A stretch of DNA of 30,927 bases, from the NCBI GenBank assembly GCA_022925895.1, contig JAKSYS010000715.1, forward strand, positions 1 to 30,927, in the 5' to 3' direction. Of the stretch, positions 20,021 through 30,845 are shown in pieces. Position 1 is the first letter of the stretch; the number at the start of each line of letters is the position of its first letter. The DNA comes from Fragilaria crotonensis. Its lineage: Eukaryota > Bacillariophyta > Fragilariophyceae > Fragilariales > Fragilariaceae. Under the pieces are notes generated by a model that did no database searches, was not told where the DNA came from, and was given only the letters and a program-made list of their open reading frames with translations. A program made the translations under genes and the position numbers.

Positions 20021-21366
20021 CATTTTGGCACGTCAACTAGAGCAAGATATCCTATTTTTGCCCTATTCTTGCTCTTCCTGAGAAGCATTATGGACAAACG
20101 GTGATGAGTAGGAGGAGGAGCTCCTCTTTTATCGCAAAGTCCAAAAGGTAGGTACTGAGCATCTAATGCTGGCAAAGCGCTGTCCCCTGGTGTTGGGAAT
20201 CATGGGGACGACCACTTCTTGAACAATGCTCATTGGTGGATGCCATGATGGGAGGTGATGAAGAGTCCAGGAAAAGTCAGAGAGAGAAGTTAATGATGTT
20301 GGTGTTCATTTAGTGATCGTGAAATGTGTCACCAGTGTTGATGCAATTTGAGCGCAAACTATGGTAGTGATTTTTGGTATTGGTGCACAGAAAGTGCAAG
20401 AGACTACCGGTAGCTAACATGCATTCTTCCCCTCAAGTACCCAGCTAACTCTTGTTTATCACGTAAGTGAGCAACACACCGTAAGTGTTGAAGAAAACAT
20501 TCGATTGAGAAATGTGTTGGTACAATACCATGATTAAGTGCTTTTGGTGATGGGTTGCTACAGAATGATTGCATATTCAATCTCATGTAGAGAAAAATTA
20601 CTGGTAAAGAATGGGTGTATCTGCAAGTGTGGTCAAAGATAAAATGAGTGTCATCTCAAATTGCAATAAGGGAATTTAATATGCTAATACAGAGCAATAA
20701 AAATATATGAATAGTACAAGAACTGTGGAGTTTAAAACTTGTTTTGCTCCAACGATGCCCTGTTTCGACTGGTCTACTGTCTACTTTGCTTTCTCTATCA
20801 GTATACAGGATACGTGAAATGGTATCACTCGCAGCTCGCAGCTAGAGTAGAGTACCTGGTACTACCTGGTACCGGAAGGTAATGGTAGAGTACGTCAGCG
20901 CTCAGCGCAACACGCTTCGTGCTGCAAACGGCACACGTCATGCTCACGACCAGCACGACCCATACCGCCCCTCCCGCCCGACGCCCGACCCCAGATCCCA
21001 TCCCAGACATTCAGCGAGTTCTGAAGGGATGTGAATGGACGACGGACGACAAACATCCACAACCCGCCAATGCCACAGACATCGTGTCGTCAATCGTGCC
21101 TCCTACATGTGTAACGGTATGAATGATGCTTACTCTGTACTCTGTACGACTACGTTAGGATTGTACTCAAAGGACCATTCTCTACTTACGCCATAGTATA
21201 CAGTAGCATACACCATGCAACATGCTGAACATGCTACATGTACATGCTACATATCACATCTCGTGTCCTATGCATAGAATAGCCAGGAGCCAGGAGCCAG
21301 GAGCCAGGAGTCGAGCCGAATCTTCCGAGGTGACAGGCCATACTTTCCTTTCTTGGCTTCGCGACA
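20021..21366. other. intergenic region upstream of the FetB-FetA fusion
   Basis: No intact gene. Minus-strand 20586-20404 is an ATG-initiated 60-codon frame with protein-like composition (LQHLRCVAHLRDKQEL) that may be part of the decayed ankyrin locus, but it is too short to call. Short duplications such as CTCGCAGCTCGCAGCT (20827-20842) and ACCTGGTACTACCTGGTACC occur near 20855-20875. Confidence 0.4.
21282..21309 (+). repeat. heptamer tandem GCCAGGA x4
   Basis: Four exact copies of the 7-mer GCCAGGA end 57 bp before the ATG of the FetB-FetA fusion gene, probably in its 5' leader or core promoter. It is a plausible length-polymorphic site. Confidence 0.85.
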
Positions 21367-23051
21367 ATGACGGCCACGTCCGAATCTTCACTAGCAGATG
21401 TGTCGGCTCTTAACGTTTTGATATCTGCATCACCTCTCTTGTTGATTGCCATTGTGTCTCATTCAATGGACCTCAAGCTGGAAAGCCCAATAACTGTTGG
21501 ATGCCTCCGATCCTTCGTACAGTTGACAATTCTGGGGCTTATTCTCCAGCCCATCTTTGTGGCGGGGGAAGAACACTGTTGGGTAGTGCTTGCGTATGTT
21601 CTACTCATGATCCTTCTCACCGCTTCGGAAAGCGCATCAAGGACGAAGTATCTGTTTCATGGGATGTTCGGTTTCGTCTTGGTAGCGCTTCTAATGAATG
21701 TCGCTGCGATATCTATTTTGCGTTTGGGTTCATTATCAAACCCCAACCAGTATTGTGGGAACCACAATATGTGATACCAATTACCGGTATGATACTCGGA
21801 AACTGTATCAATGGAATCTCCTTGTCGCTCAACAACTTGCTCACCGCTTTGGTCGAAAACCAACATGAAGTTGACCTTCTACTTTCATTTGGAGCCGACG
21901 CAACAGAAGCCAGCAGTCGAATAGTTCGCGAGGCCGTGCGAACTGGAACTATGCCCTTGCTTAACGGAATGGCCGTTATCGGTATAGTTTCCATCCCAGG
22001 CATGATGACAGGCCAAATCTTGGGTGGAACTCCAGTGATGGAAGCAGCTCGCTATCAAATGGTTATCATATACTTGATAACAATCTCATCCTTCGGATCG
22101 ATCCTCACAATTGTCTTCCTATCCCTCCGAGTTGTCTTCGATGTCTCGACGGACATGCTACACGCAGATCGACTTGTCATGCGAAAGGAAAAGAGGTCGT
22201 TCCTTGACACGATTACGTTTTGCTGTAGATCGCTTTGTCGATGTTGCAGTGGCGTTTGTACTCTTCGATCGCAACCAAGAGGTGAATCGCGGCCACTTGC
22301 AGAGGATATCGAGACAGCACCATATGCGATGCCTGGATGTCAAATCCAAATTAGTACTTTGATCCCCTCCTCTGACAACCAAATTTGCTTGAATGCAAAT
22401 GGAGTCAGTCAATCGTTCGCTACCACGAACGGGAAAGGTCGACGTTTTCTATTTCACGACCTTTCGTTCGCGCTCAGAAAGAATGAGATTCTCCTCGTTG
22501 GTGGTCCATCAGGTAGTGGAAAGTCTCAGCTGTTGCGTGTGATCGCTGGGCTGTCTCCTCAAGACAGCGACGGTGGTAGTCTGATGTTGCAGGGTCGGCC
22601 TCGCAAATTGAATGATATGGCCATGTGGCGACAGCACGTGCGCTACGTCAGTCAGAGTACAGTGGACACTCCTGGAACTCCTCGAGATTTCATTGATCGC
22701 ATAACTTCTTTTCGCTCTAGAAGACGCGATTCTGGATCGCTGTCCCACGATGAGATGATGGTGTTGTGTCGCGACTTCCTCACAAGTTGGGGCATGGAGG
22801 CAAGCTCTCTTGAGAAGAGCTGGAGTATGTTGTCGGGCGGGGAAGCTCAACGCATCATTGTAGCGATCGCCTTGGCGTCGCGCCCTCGGGTTCTTCTTCT
22901 TGATGAGTGCACGTCAGCGTTGGACCTGGCAACCAAGATTTTGGTGGAGCAAAGTGTGGAAGCCTTTGCAAAGACGAATGATTCATGCGTGCTCTGGGTG
23001 ACTCACGATGTTGAACAAGTGAAACGAATGAGTCGACCCGGGGTCTTGTAA
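21367..23051 (+). CDS. FetB/ALS3-like permease fused to FetA-like ABC ATPase
   Basis: The first ~120 codons from the ATG encode the start of a UPF0014/FetB permease with hydrophobic helices (VGCLRSFVQLTILGLILQPIF, GFVLVALLMNVAAISIL). The protein then continues in the -1 frame from about 21730 (PVLWEPQYVIPITGMILGN, then VGIV-like IGIVSIPGMMTGQILGG), so one base appears missing or a very small intron lies here. After a charged linker comes an ABC ATPase: Walker A GGPSGSGKS (22499-22525), signature LSGGEAQR (about 22831-22854), Walker B VLLLDECTSALD and H-loop THD (about 22999-23007). In bacteria FetA and FetB are separate and have been linked to iron export; plant ALS3/STAR1 to aluminium tolerance. 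Here they form one chain of about 560 residues. A GTAAGC at 23048 and CTGCAG ending at 23101 would splice to an alternative C-terminus with a stop at 23166-23168. Confidence 0.8.
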
Positions 23052-23786
23052 GCTGTGTCGTCTTCTATGCGGACTGTTCGACTAAAGCCTCCACTCTGCA
23101 GGAAGCCAGCCTTCGCTGTGCTAAATGTCGAGAACTATGACGTGCACACGTCGTTTCGAAATCGTTAGTGGCAGGACAACCAATCCAGGATTCATGGGAT
23201 ATGCCACTAAGAGGAGCTACATTTGAAAATAGTTCGACTGGTTGTGCATGGCGATGGTGGGCAGTGGGCAGGCGCAAAGCTTTGGATGGAATGATTGGAT
23301 GTTATTAGATGTGCATGTTACAGGGAAGGTGAAAAGTTAAGGAGTCACAGGAAGAACGGTTGCATTAGGTTTGGTGAGAACAGACAGCGGAGGTATGCTT
23401 AGCGTTTTAAAGAAAGCTCTTTGGCATATATCCCTTCATGCTTGTGAACTTGGTGGCATGGTCCCCAGATTTTGAAACGATGATCATGTGGCGGTGAAAG
23501 CTCACGAAAGTCCCATAACCGTAGAATTCCAATAGAAGAAATTAAACTGACGAAGAGATTTCAAGACATGGAAGGCTAAGGAGGCAAGAACGCTGGGTCA
23601 AAGCGACATGAAGTGGAGCCTGTGAACCTCGTGCGCTTGATACGAGGAGGAGCTAAGTTGATATTGCACCTGGTCGTTGATGTGACAAGACGAGACAGTG
23701 ACAAGAACTTGAACACGGGAATCGAAATCGAATACGCCCGCTGATCCACTTCTAGTGGTACCTATGACAGTGACAATGCCAATGAG
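23052..23786. other. convergent intergenic region
   Basis: 735 bp between the stop of the ABC fusion gene and the stop of IleRS. A possible last exon of the ABC gene lies at 23102-23168. Otherwise I see no gene, RNA or clear repeat. Confidence 0.45.
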
Positions 23787-26700
23787 TTATGCTACCGGTT
23801 GCTCTTCCACGACTTCTTTGACAAATGTCGTTTCTTTGGCTTTCTCCCAAGAGGTGATAGCATGGTTACATCGTTGACAAACATCACCATGCTGCAGCCC
23901 GAGCTCAGCGCCAAGCTCCTCCGCGTAAAACCAACACCTGGCGCACTTCTCACCGTCAGCCTTCGTAACACCAATAATGCATCCACTTAGAGTTCCTTTT
24001 GTTGCAATATACTGCTCCTCGCAATGTTCTGCAATCGCGGTCTCGCTGTCCACAAGGTAGACTTGCGAGAGCATAAGCGCCGTGCGCAAGTCATCAACCC
24101 CGTTCGACTTCACTGATGGGAAAACCAGACCTCTGTCGCCATCCAGACTATCGAGGATGGCTCGAACGTTTCTGTCGGGAGCGTACACGTATGCCGCAGC
24201 GTCAAGCGAAGCTCCAATCAATTTATCGTTTCTCGCCGCTTCAAGCACTTTGTTGATATCGTCACGGAGATTGCGGACGAGAGCCCACTTTTCTTCGTCG
24301 TGCTCGCCGAAGACGGCGAGCTTTTCAGGCCACCCTCCTTCGAAGACACTTCTGCTTTCCGGTTGGTATGGAAGGTTCTGCCAGATATCTTCAGCCAAAT
24401 GAGGAAGAATTGGAGCAACAGATTTTGCTAGCCCTTCCAGGACTGCATGCAAGACAGTTTGGCAGCTTCGGCGGCGTGGGTCGTCGATAGCCGAAATGTA
24501 GAGCCTGTCCTTCGCAACATCGAGGTAAAAGTTGGAAAGGTCGGCGGAGGCAAATCGGAGCAACGCTTGAATAGCTGGGTTAAACTGGAATTCATCCGTA
24601 GTGGTATCAACTTCGTTCAAGACAGCGCTCAGTCGACCCAGCATCCATTTATCCAGTGATGGGAGCTCGTCGTAGGGGACGGCAGTGCTGCCAGGCTGGC
24701 CAGCCGGAACAAAATCTGACAGGTTTCCAAGTAAATACCTCGCTGTATTTCTCAGCTTCCGGTAACTCTCAAACGTTTGCTTGATGATGTTGTCCCCGAT
24801 GCAGACGTCGCTGGAGTAGTCCACCGACGCAACCCACAGACGTAGCACATCAACACCGTATGCAGGTTGCGTTTTCTTATTGATACCACCTTCAATCACA
24901 ACTAGTGGATTGACGACGTTACCCAATGATTTTGACATTTTGAAACCTTTCTCATCGAGGACGAAACCATGGGTCAACACGGTCTTGTATGGCGCCTGGT
25001 TCTTCGCGGCAACGCTCGTCAACAGACTGCTTTGGAACCAACCCCGATGCTGGTCGCTGCCCTCGAGATAAATGTCCGCAGGATAAGCGAGCTCGTCGCG
25101 TCCCTTTGCAACACCGTTCCAGCTCGATCCCGAGTCAAACCACACGTCCATGGTGTCAGTACCCTTCTTCCACTTGTGAGCTTGGTCTTTGTACATATCT
25201 GGAAGAAGATCTTCCTCCTCCATTGTCCACCACGCATCGCTTCCGTGCTCGGCAATAACGCCCTGAATGTGATTTAATGTATGTTCATCCAGCAACACTT
25301 CGTTCCCAGTTTCCACGTCGTAGAAAACTGGGATGGGAACACCCCAAGATCGTTGCCGCGAAATGCACCAGTCTCCACGACCAACAACAAATGACGTGAT
25401 TCGGTTCTTTCCCACCGATGGTACCCATTGCACCTATAGATGATAGCAGAAGTGAGTACAAAGTTGGTCAAGAGGACGATGCCGACGAATCAAGCAATAC
25501 GTATCAGGGTTAAAAAGCTCGTTTCGAATTATGGTCAGCAGCAGCTTGCGCTCTAGGACCCTCAGGATAAGACGATTTGTCATCACGCACGTAAAGGAGT
25601 CAACGAAACAACACTCAAACTCACCGTGTCGATCGCTTCCAAGACGTCATCTCGGAAGCCTTCAACACTCGCAAACCATTGACTGGTGGCACGAAAAATC
25701 GTCGGCTTCTTTGTACGCCAGTCATAAGGGTATTTGTGACCGTAGTCCTCCGATTTCAACAGAGCGCCCGCTTCGGACAAGGCGTCAATAATGGCTTGAT
25801 TACCGGCTCCGAGAACTTCCATACCTACAAAACGATCGCCTGCCTCAATGGTGAATTTTCCGACGTCATCAACAGGACTCAGCAAGTCTAGACCATACTT
25901 GAGACCGGTTAGGTAATCCTCTTGACCGTGGCCGGGGGCTGTGTGAACCAAACCAGTACCAGAATCTGTCGTAATGTAATCGCCACCTGCCAGCACTGGG
26001 GAACTGCGTTCATAGAGAGGATGCCGGTACGTAGTCCCTGTAACATCCTCACCCGCAACCGAAACCAAGACCTGGAATTCCTCTCCCTCTGGCAGTTCAA
26101 ACTTTTTCCCCAATGACTTAGACAAGTCAGTTGCCACAAGAAGCTTTCCAGTTTTGGGGTGAGAGACTACGGAGTAACTCAAATCAGGGTTCACAGCCAC
26201 AGCCATGTTTGCTGGCATGGTCCAAGGTGTCGTAGTCCAAATGGCGACCTTAATAGGTTCATCCACCGAATGATATTCCATCAACGCTGCACTTGGTTCT
26301 TGCACTTCAAAACTAACGTACACCGACTTGGATATGTGTCCCTCGGGATACTCGAGTTCTGCCTCGGCAAGGGCGGTCTTGGAAGATGGCGACCAATGTA
26401 CTGGTTTGCGACCCCGGTAAATGTGTCCCTTCTTAAACATTTCTCCGAAAACTTCAATCTGTGCGGCTTCAAAGGATGGTTGCAACGTTAGGTAGGGATT
26501 CGCGAAATCACCAAACACGCCATAGCGTTGGAATGATTCCGACTGCTTTTGAACAGCCTCCTTGGCAAACTCTGCAGCCTTAGCTCTGAGAGCAACGGGT
26601 GTCAAAAGTTGACGCTCTTTCGATTTCATGTTCTGCAAAACCTTCAGCTCAATCGGAAGTCCATGACAATCCCATCCAGGAACGTAATGAACTTGTTTTC

Positions 26701-27184
26701 CTTTCAGAACTTGCTTCCTGTTAATGAAGTCCTTGAGCAACTTATTCAGTGCATGACCAATGTGCAGTTCCCCATTGGCATATGGTGGACCATCATGAAG
26801 GACGAATCGCTCCCCTCCTGCCTCAGATAGTTTTTCGTAGAGCTTGTAATCCTTCCAAAAGGCCTGAATTTCAGGCTCTCGTTCGACGGCGTTCGCACGT
26901 TGTGAGAATTCTGTCACTGGAAGTATAATGGTTGGGGCGTAGGCGTTCTTTTCCTTCTTTTTCCCGTCTTGATTGTCTATCGAAGGGATTGAACACTGGA
27001 GTGAGATCCTTGTAATAATGTGCTTGTAGGTGGTACTCTTGTGGAGCGAGGTCAAACCCACTTACCTTTCGCTCGTAACGCAACAGTTCGAGTCCTCCCA
27101 ACAAGTCGATTGGGGGGAAAAGCAAATGACCCTTCGACCCAATGCTGCAAGGATTACCATCGCTGTACTGATAACAAACTTCAT
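23787..27184 (-). CDS. ileS: isoleucyl-tRNA synthetase, bacterial type, probably plastid/organellar
   Basis: Charges tRNA-Ile with isoleucine. Exons: 27184-27066, 26995-25625 and 25433-23787, with introns 27065-26996 (GTAAGT...CTCCAG) and 25624-25434 (GTGAGT...CTATAG); the second junction reads AIDT-VQWVPSVGKNR in frame. The HIGH motif lies in NGELHIGHALNK and KMSKS in KGFKMSKSLGN; WDCHGLPIELKV, the editing domain, GRGDWCISRQRSWGVPIPVF and the C-terminal zinc cysteines (CARCW, CQRCNHAI) are all present, typical of bacterial IleRS rather than the cytosolic enzyme. The first exon begins MKFVISTAMVILAALG, a secretory leader as used for diatom plastid import. Its frame must change by one base within the exon (near the run of six C at 27109-27114) to reach LLGGLELLRYERK, which splices in phase to CSIPSIDNQDG. 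That may be a sequencing error. Dual plastid/mitochondrial use is possible. Confidence 0.9.
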
Positions 27185-27440
27185 AGCTTCATGCGAGTGA
27201 CACTGATGACGAGCAAAGTAAAAGCAAGTCGTATTCTGCCATCAGTTGTTATCGGATGTGACGGTGGGAGTGTAGTCTCCAGATCCACGCAGCACACTGA
27301 CGCGAGGTCGTTCGTTCGCGTCCATTCACTCACTCAGCAGCATGTATGCAAAGCAGTACTGTCGTGAGTACATGTGTGAATACTGGTATGGCTGGTTTCA
27401 TCTCGAACCTACATGTAGTACAAGTTGCGTAGGAATAGTA
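27185..27440. other. upstream region of IleRS, no gene seen
   Basis: 256 bp between the IleRS start and the left edge of the second transposon. The IleRS promoter must lie here; no recognised motif. If the transposon call is right, the element inserted within about 260 bp of the IleRS start. Confidence 0.4.
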
Positions 27441-27464
27441 CAAAATCCACTGACGTCAAAAAGT
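27441..27464 (+). repeat. candidate left terminus of the second transposon
   Basis: Begins with C directly after TA; carries TGACGTCAAAA, matching TGACGCCAAAA at the opposite end in inverted orientation. Low information content, so it is offered as a candidate. Confidence 0.4.
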
Positions 27465-27575
27465 GAAATCTTATCCGGCATCCTCGCACACCCAAACAAG
27501 ACGAGAGTCACCGCACAAAAATTCGTCCCCACGACGATGAGATTGCAACGACGATTTGATCGTCTTCCAATCCTC

Positions 27576-27651
27576 ATCAGCCGGACCTTTTTTTAACTCA
27601 AGGCTCATTTATCAAGTTGGCAACGCCTGTGAATTGAAAGGTCCGGCTGAT
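27576..27651 (+). repeat. 15-bp perfect inverted repeat just before the transposase start
   Basis: Arms 27576-27590 (ATCAGCCGGACCTTT) and 27637-27651 (AAAGGTCCGGCTGAT) are exactly complementary, with a 46-bp spacer. The right arm ends 8 bp before the ATG at 27660. It may be a transposase-binding pair, an autoregulatory site or an mRNA hairpin in the leader. Confidence 0.8.
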
Positions 27652-27659
27652 CGGCCTTA

Positions 27660-30600
27660 ATGAAACAATTACAGATGTACTTTCAGTGTTGGCTTGAAGT
27701 AGCCAAACAAAGTCGATACCGAGACAAATGGCTCACCGATGAGACCTATTTTCGAGCGGTGAAGGCCCAATTTCCGGCTCTGGAAGCACTTGGTTTTGAT
27801 AGAGCTGTCATGAACCGAGCGATTTCGAATTGTGGTGGTGTGATACTTGATGACTTTTCTGAATCTAACACAACTGGTTTATTCCGACGGCAGGCACGTG
27901 GCCTCTGTCCTTTGAGCAACCAGAAAAGAAAGATTTGGGGGTACTACATTACAACACCAGGAGGGTTGGTTGAACGCCCACCAGATGGTGGAAAGAAGAG
28001 TTTCTTGTCATTGTTGAAAGATTCAACAATTAATGACCATTACAGTGTTGCTCGCGGTGTTCCAGAAGTCGTCGATTTGACGAACGAAATTGCGGAGCAA
28101 TCAACTGCAAAACGGAAAGCTCAAGCGCAAGTTGAAGCAGAGGACGAATCAAAGAAGCCGAGACATGGCCCTGCATCAGCAAAGATTGTTGTCGAGACGT
28201 ATTGGGACAGTCCTGAAGCAAAGAAGTTGTTTCTCGGCAATTCGACTGATGACCGCGACGTTATTGAAGTTCTGGAGGAACGGATTGAGCGGCTGCAGCA
28301 AGTCAACCGAACCATGGACGGATGGAGAGATCTGATAGATAAGCATGATAAGGACAATCTCTGTTCTCCGTATGATATCTTCATCAGTAGACAGAGATGT
28401 TCTATTCTTTGCTTAGCCTACACCTTCGCACTCGAGGAGATGAATTCCGCAAGGTGGGTCGAAGACTGCTGTGCAAAAGCCATCTTTGAGAGCAGCAAGA
28501 TGGGAATTGAAGCCGCCGGCACAAATGAGAGGACTGTCGCTGGATGGAACATTCTCTTGAGGGCAAATCGCGAGCGATTTCCACACCCGAACCCGAAGAT
28601 TCACAAGCAGAAGAAACCGCTTCCAGATCTGCTTGCATACTTCCAGGAGGAGATAACGATTCCATGGCATCAGTACTGTATTGAAAATCTTGCCGATCTC
28701 ACAATTGAGTTGGCAAGAAATGAGTTGATAACCAAAATTCTTCCGAGTGCAACAGAGGACGAGGCAAGCAATGGTATTGTAATGAGTAACGAGCGAGGAG
28801 GAGGTGGTGAAGACGAACAATATAATAAGCACAACGAGAGGGACAATGAAGAAGTGACAGGCAACGACGACAACAAGAACAACAGATTACAACGAAATAA
28901 AGCAGACTGTCTACTGAATCTTTATTTAGAGTCTCCAATCTCATTATCTACGACATGGCGCTGGCTTCGTCGACTCGGATTCTCATACGATGCTCGAAAG
29001 AAAACATTCTTCGTTGACGGGCATGAACGACCAAATGTTGTTTTCAACAGGAATCAGTTTTGTAAGGATTATCTGAGTAAACTTGAGCCACGATGCCATC
29101 GGTGGATCCAGGTGACAAAAGAAACTGCAGAGAACTGGAAACGTGAGAAAAAGTCTTCCGAATTTAACGACAACGCAAAGGGATACTCGTACCTTTCCGA
29201 CGACAACATTGAAATGGTGGAATTTCATGTCGACGATCACAGTTTTCTTCACGATGTTGCAAATGAAATGGGGTATGGATTGATGGGAGGAAACTTGAGT
29301 GTCAGAAAGCCAGAATTGCCAACAAAACCGCTAATGATATTCGGGCAAGATGAGAGTGTTTTCAATCAATTTCTTCTCGGCAACCGGCAATGGGTTGGCC
29401 CTGAAGGGCAGCGTGCGCTTCTGCCAAAGACAGATGGATTGAGTTTGATGATATCAGCGTTCCAATCGCGGGAGACTGGGTTTGGGATAAACCTGAGTAG
29501 GATGCAACTGGATGAGATCAATGAATCACGACGAGGAAAGACTTATGTCGACGTGGATGCCGCAATGGCAATCCACGGACAAGCGACAAAAAAAGACATA
29601 AAAGACTCACCTTTCGTTATCTTTTTCGAGCTCGGAGCAAACAATGAAGGGTATTGGACGTATAATCACATGTCCATCCAATTTGAAGATTGTGTCGATT
29701 GTCTCAAGGTTGTGTATCCTCATTTCGATTTCTCCTTCCTTTTTGACCATTCGCAAGGGCATGCCAAAAAGCTATTGAACGGATTAGACGCCTACAGCAT
29801 GAACAAGGGCTATGGTGGAGTGCAGCCGCAAATGCGTGAGTCGATGATTAAAGAGCATGATGGCTACCTGGGGATTCATCGACGTACCTTAAATGTTGGT
29901 GACATCCAAAGTTTTATCTTCCTACCAACTGACGACGGTCCTTTTTGGATGAGCGAAGCAGAGAGAGTGCTTAACCGTCATGACCGAATCCTTCCTTCTC
30001 CTCCTGGTGCTTCTCGGATGCGAAACAAAACAATAAGCGAGCTGAAAGCAGAGCTTGGTCCAATTGGTATCCTGAGTGATCGCCGCACCTATCGCCTTAC
30101 TGAATTACAAGAGCTTGCAAGAAACAACAACATTGAAACAAAATTGGTGAGAAAAAGAAAAGAAAGGTTGGGAGGGTCGGCCAAAAGGTCTCTTACAAGT
30201 TCTTTGGGAAAGGGATGGATAGATGAGGCGCAGCTCGACAAATATACAGTAGATGTTGCAACTGATGGCGATGGCGAAGCTTTAGAGGGTGCTGAGGATT
30301 GGAGCTTAAAGTGTCTCATGGCCAGTTGCCTCGACTTTGCCGAAGAAATGACTGCATTGCAGCATGTTGGCGAACAACTCGGGTCTCAGTCATCATCACG
30401 CCAAAATTTCATGCTGAGTTGGCTGGGGAGGGAGTTGAATACAGTTGGGGTATTGCGAAGGGAATGTACAGAAGGAAGCCGTTGATTTCTAAAAAAAGCA
30501 AAGAATCATTCAAGAAGTTAGTCCATGATGTAACAAACAGGGAAGTTCTCACAACCGAGACAATCCGCAAACTTTCAAGGCGAGCAAGATCTTACATCTG

Positions 30601-30784
30601 TGCGTATTACTCACTTTACGAGAGCGCAAGCAGGGGAGATGACACTACAAAACTCACGCTTCCGCTGATTGAACGCCTCGTTAAGGCCTTTAAAACACAT
30701 CGAGCGGCAATCGACTTTGATGCAGGCTTTGTTTATGGCTTTGTGCCTGCCATGAAGGATGGAGTGATTGTGATCGATGAGTGA
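27660..30784 (+). CDS. DDE transposase related to fungal DDE-endonuclease elements, one frameshift before the last catalytic Glu
   Basis: The main frame runs 27660-30485 (941 codons); the conserved C-terminus continues in the -1 frame (about 30380-30784), so the intact protein would be about 1,040 residues. Catalytic core by motif: D564 in IFGQDESVF, D696 in FLFDHSQGHAK followed by AYSMNKGYGGVQPQMRES, and the likely third acid in TPKFHAELAGEGVEYSWG (Glu codon 30437-30439), the last only in the shifted frame. A SAP-like segment (TISELKAELGPIG, then YRLTELQELA) lies before it. The same order (DES-x-F, FDxSxxHA, MN-GG-QP-MR, YPKFHxELxxxExxWG) is shared with a large basidiomycete transposase family. 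The N-terminal ~300 residues include a basic linker (KRKAQAQ) and are unrecognised. As written the main frame would lack the last acid and be inactive. Alternative: sequencing error. Confidence 0.75.
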
Positions 30785-30818
30785 ATAATTATGATATCGA
30801 CGCGATTGATGCCAAGAA

Positions 30819-30843
30819 TTTTGGCGTCAACTAAATTTTAGAG
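30819..30843 (-). repeat. candidate right terminus of the second transposon
   Basis: On the minus strand it reads CTCTAAAATTTAGTTGACG followed by CCAAAA, partner to the left end at 27441-27464 with a few gaps and mismatches. It is followed on the plus strand by TA. Confidence 0.4.
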
Positions 30844-30845
30844 TA

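Larger units (their letters stand above)
27441..30843 (+). mobile_element. 3.4-kb DNA transposon with TA-flanked weak inverted ends
   Basis: The transposase gene is bracketed by a TA dinucleotide on each side (27439-27440 and 30844-30845). The adjoining ends are imperfect inverted repeats: left AAAATCCACTGACGTCAAAA and, on the minus strand of the right end, AAAATTTAGTTGACGCCAAAA. TA target duplication is typical of Tc1/mariner-IS630 elements, and the gene has a D-D-E type catalytic core. The terminal match is short and gapped, so the boundaries are provisional. Confidence 0.5.

Noticed and set aside
21215..21250. CATGCTACATGTACATGCTACAT-like palindromic words before the ABC gene
   Set aside because: Short overlapping ATG/CAT words of low complexity; not distinguishable from chance.
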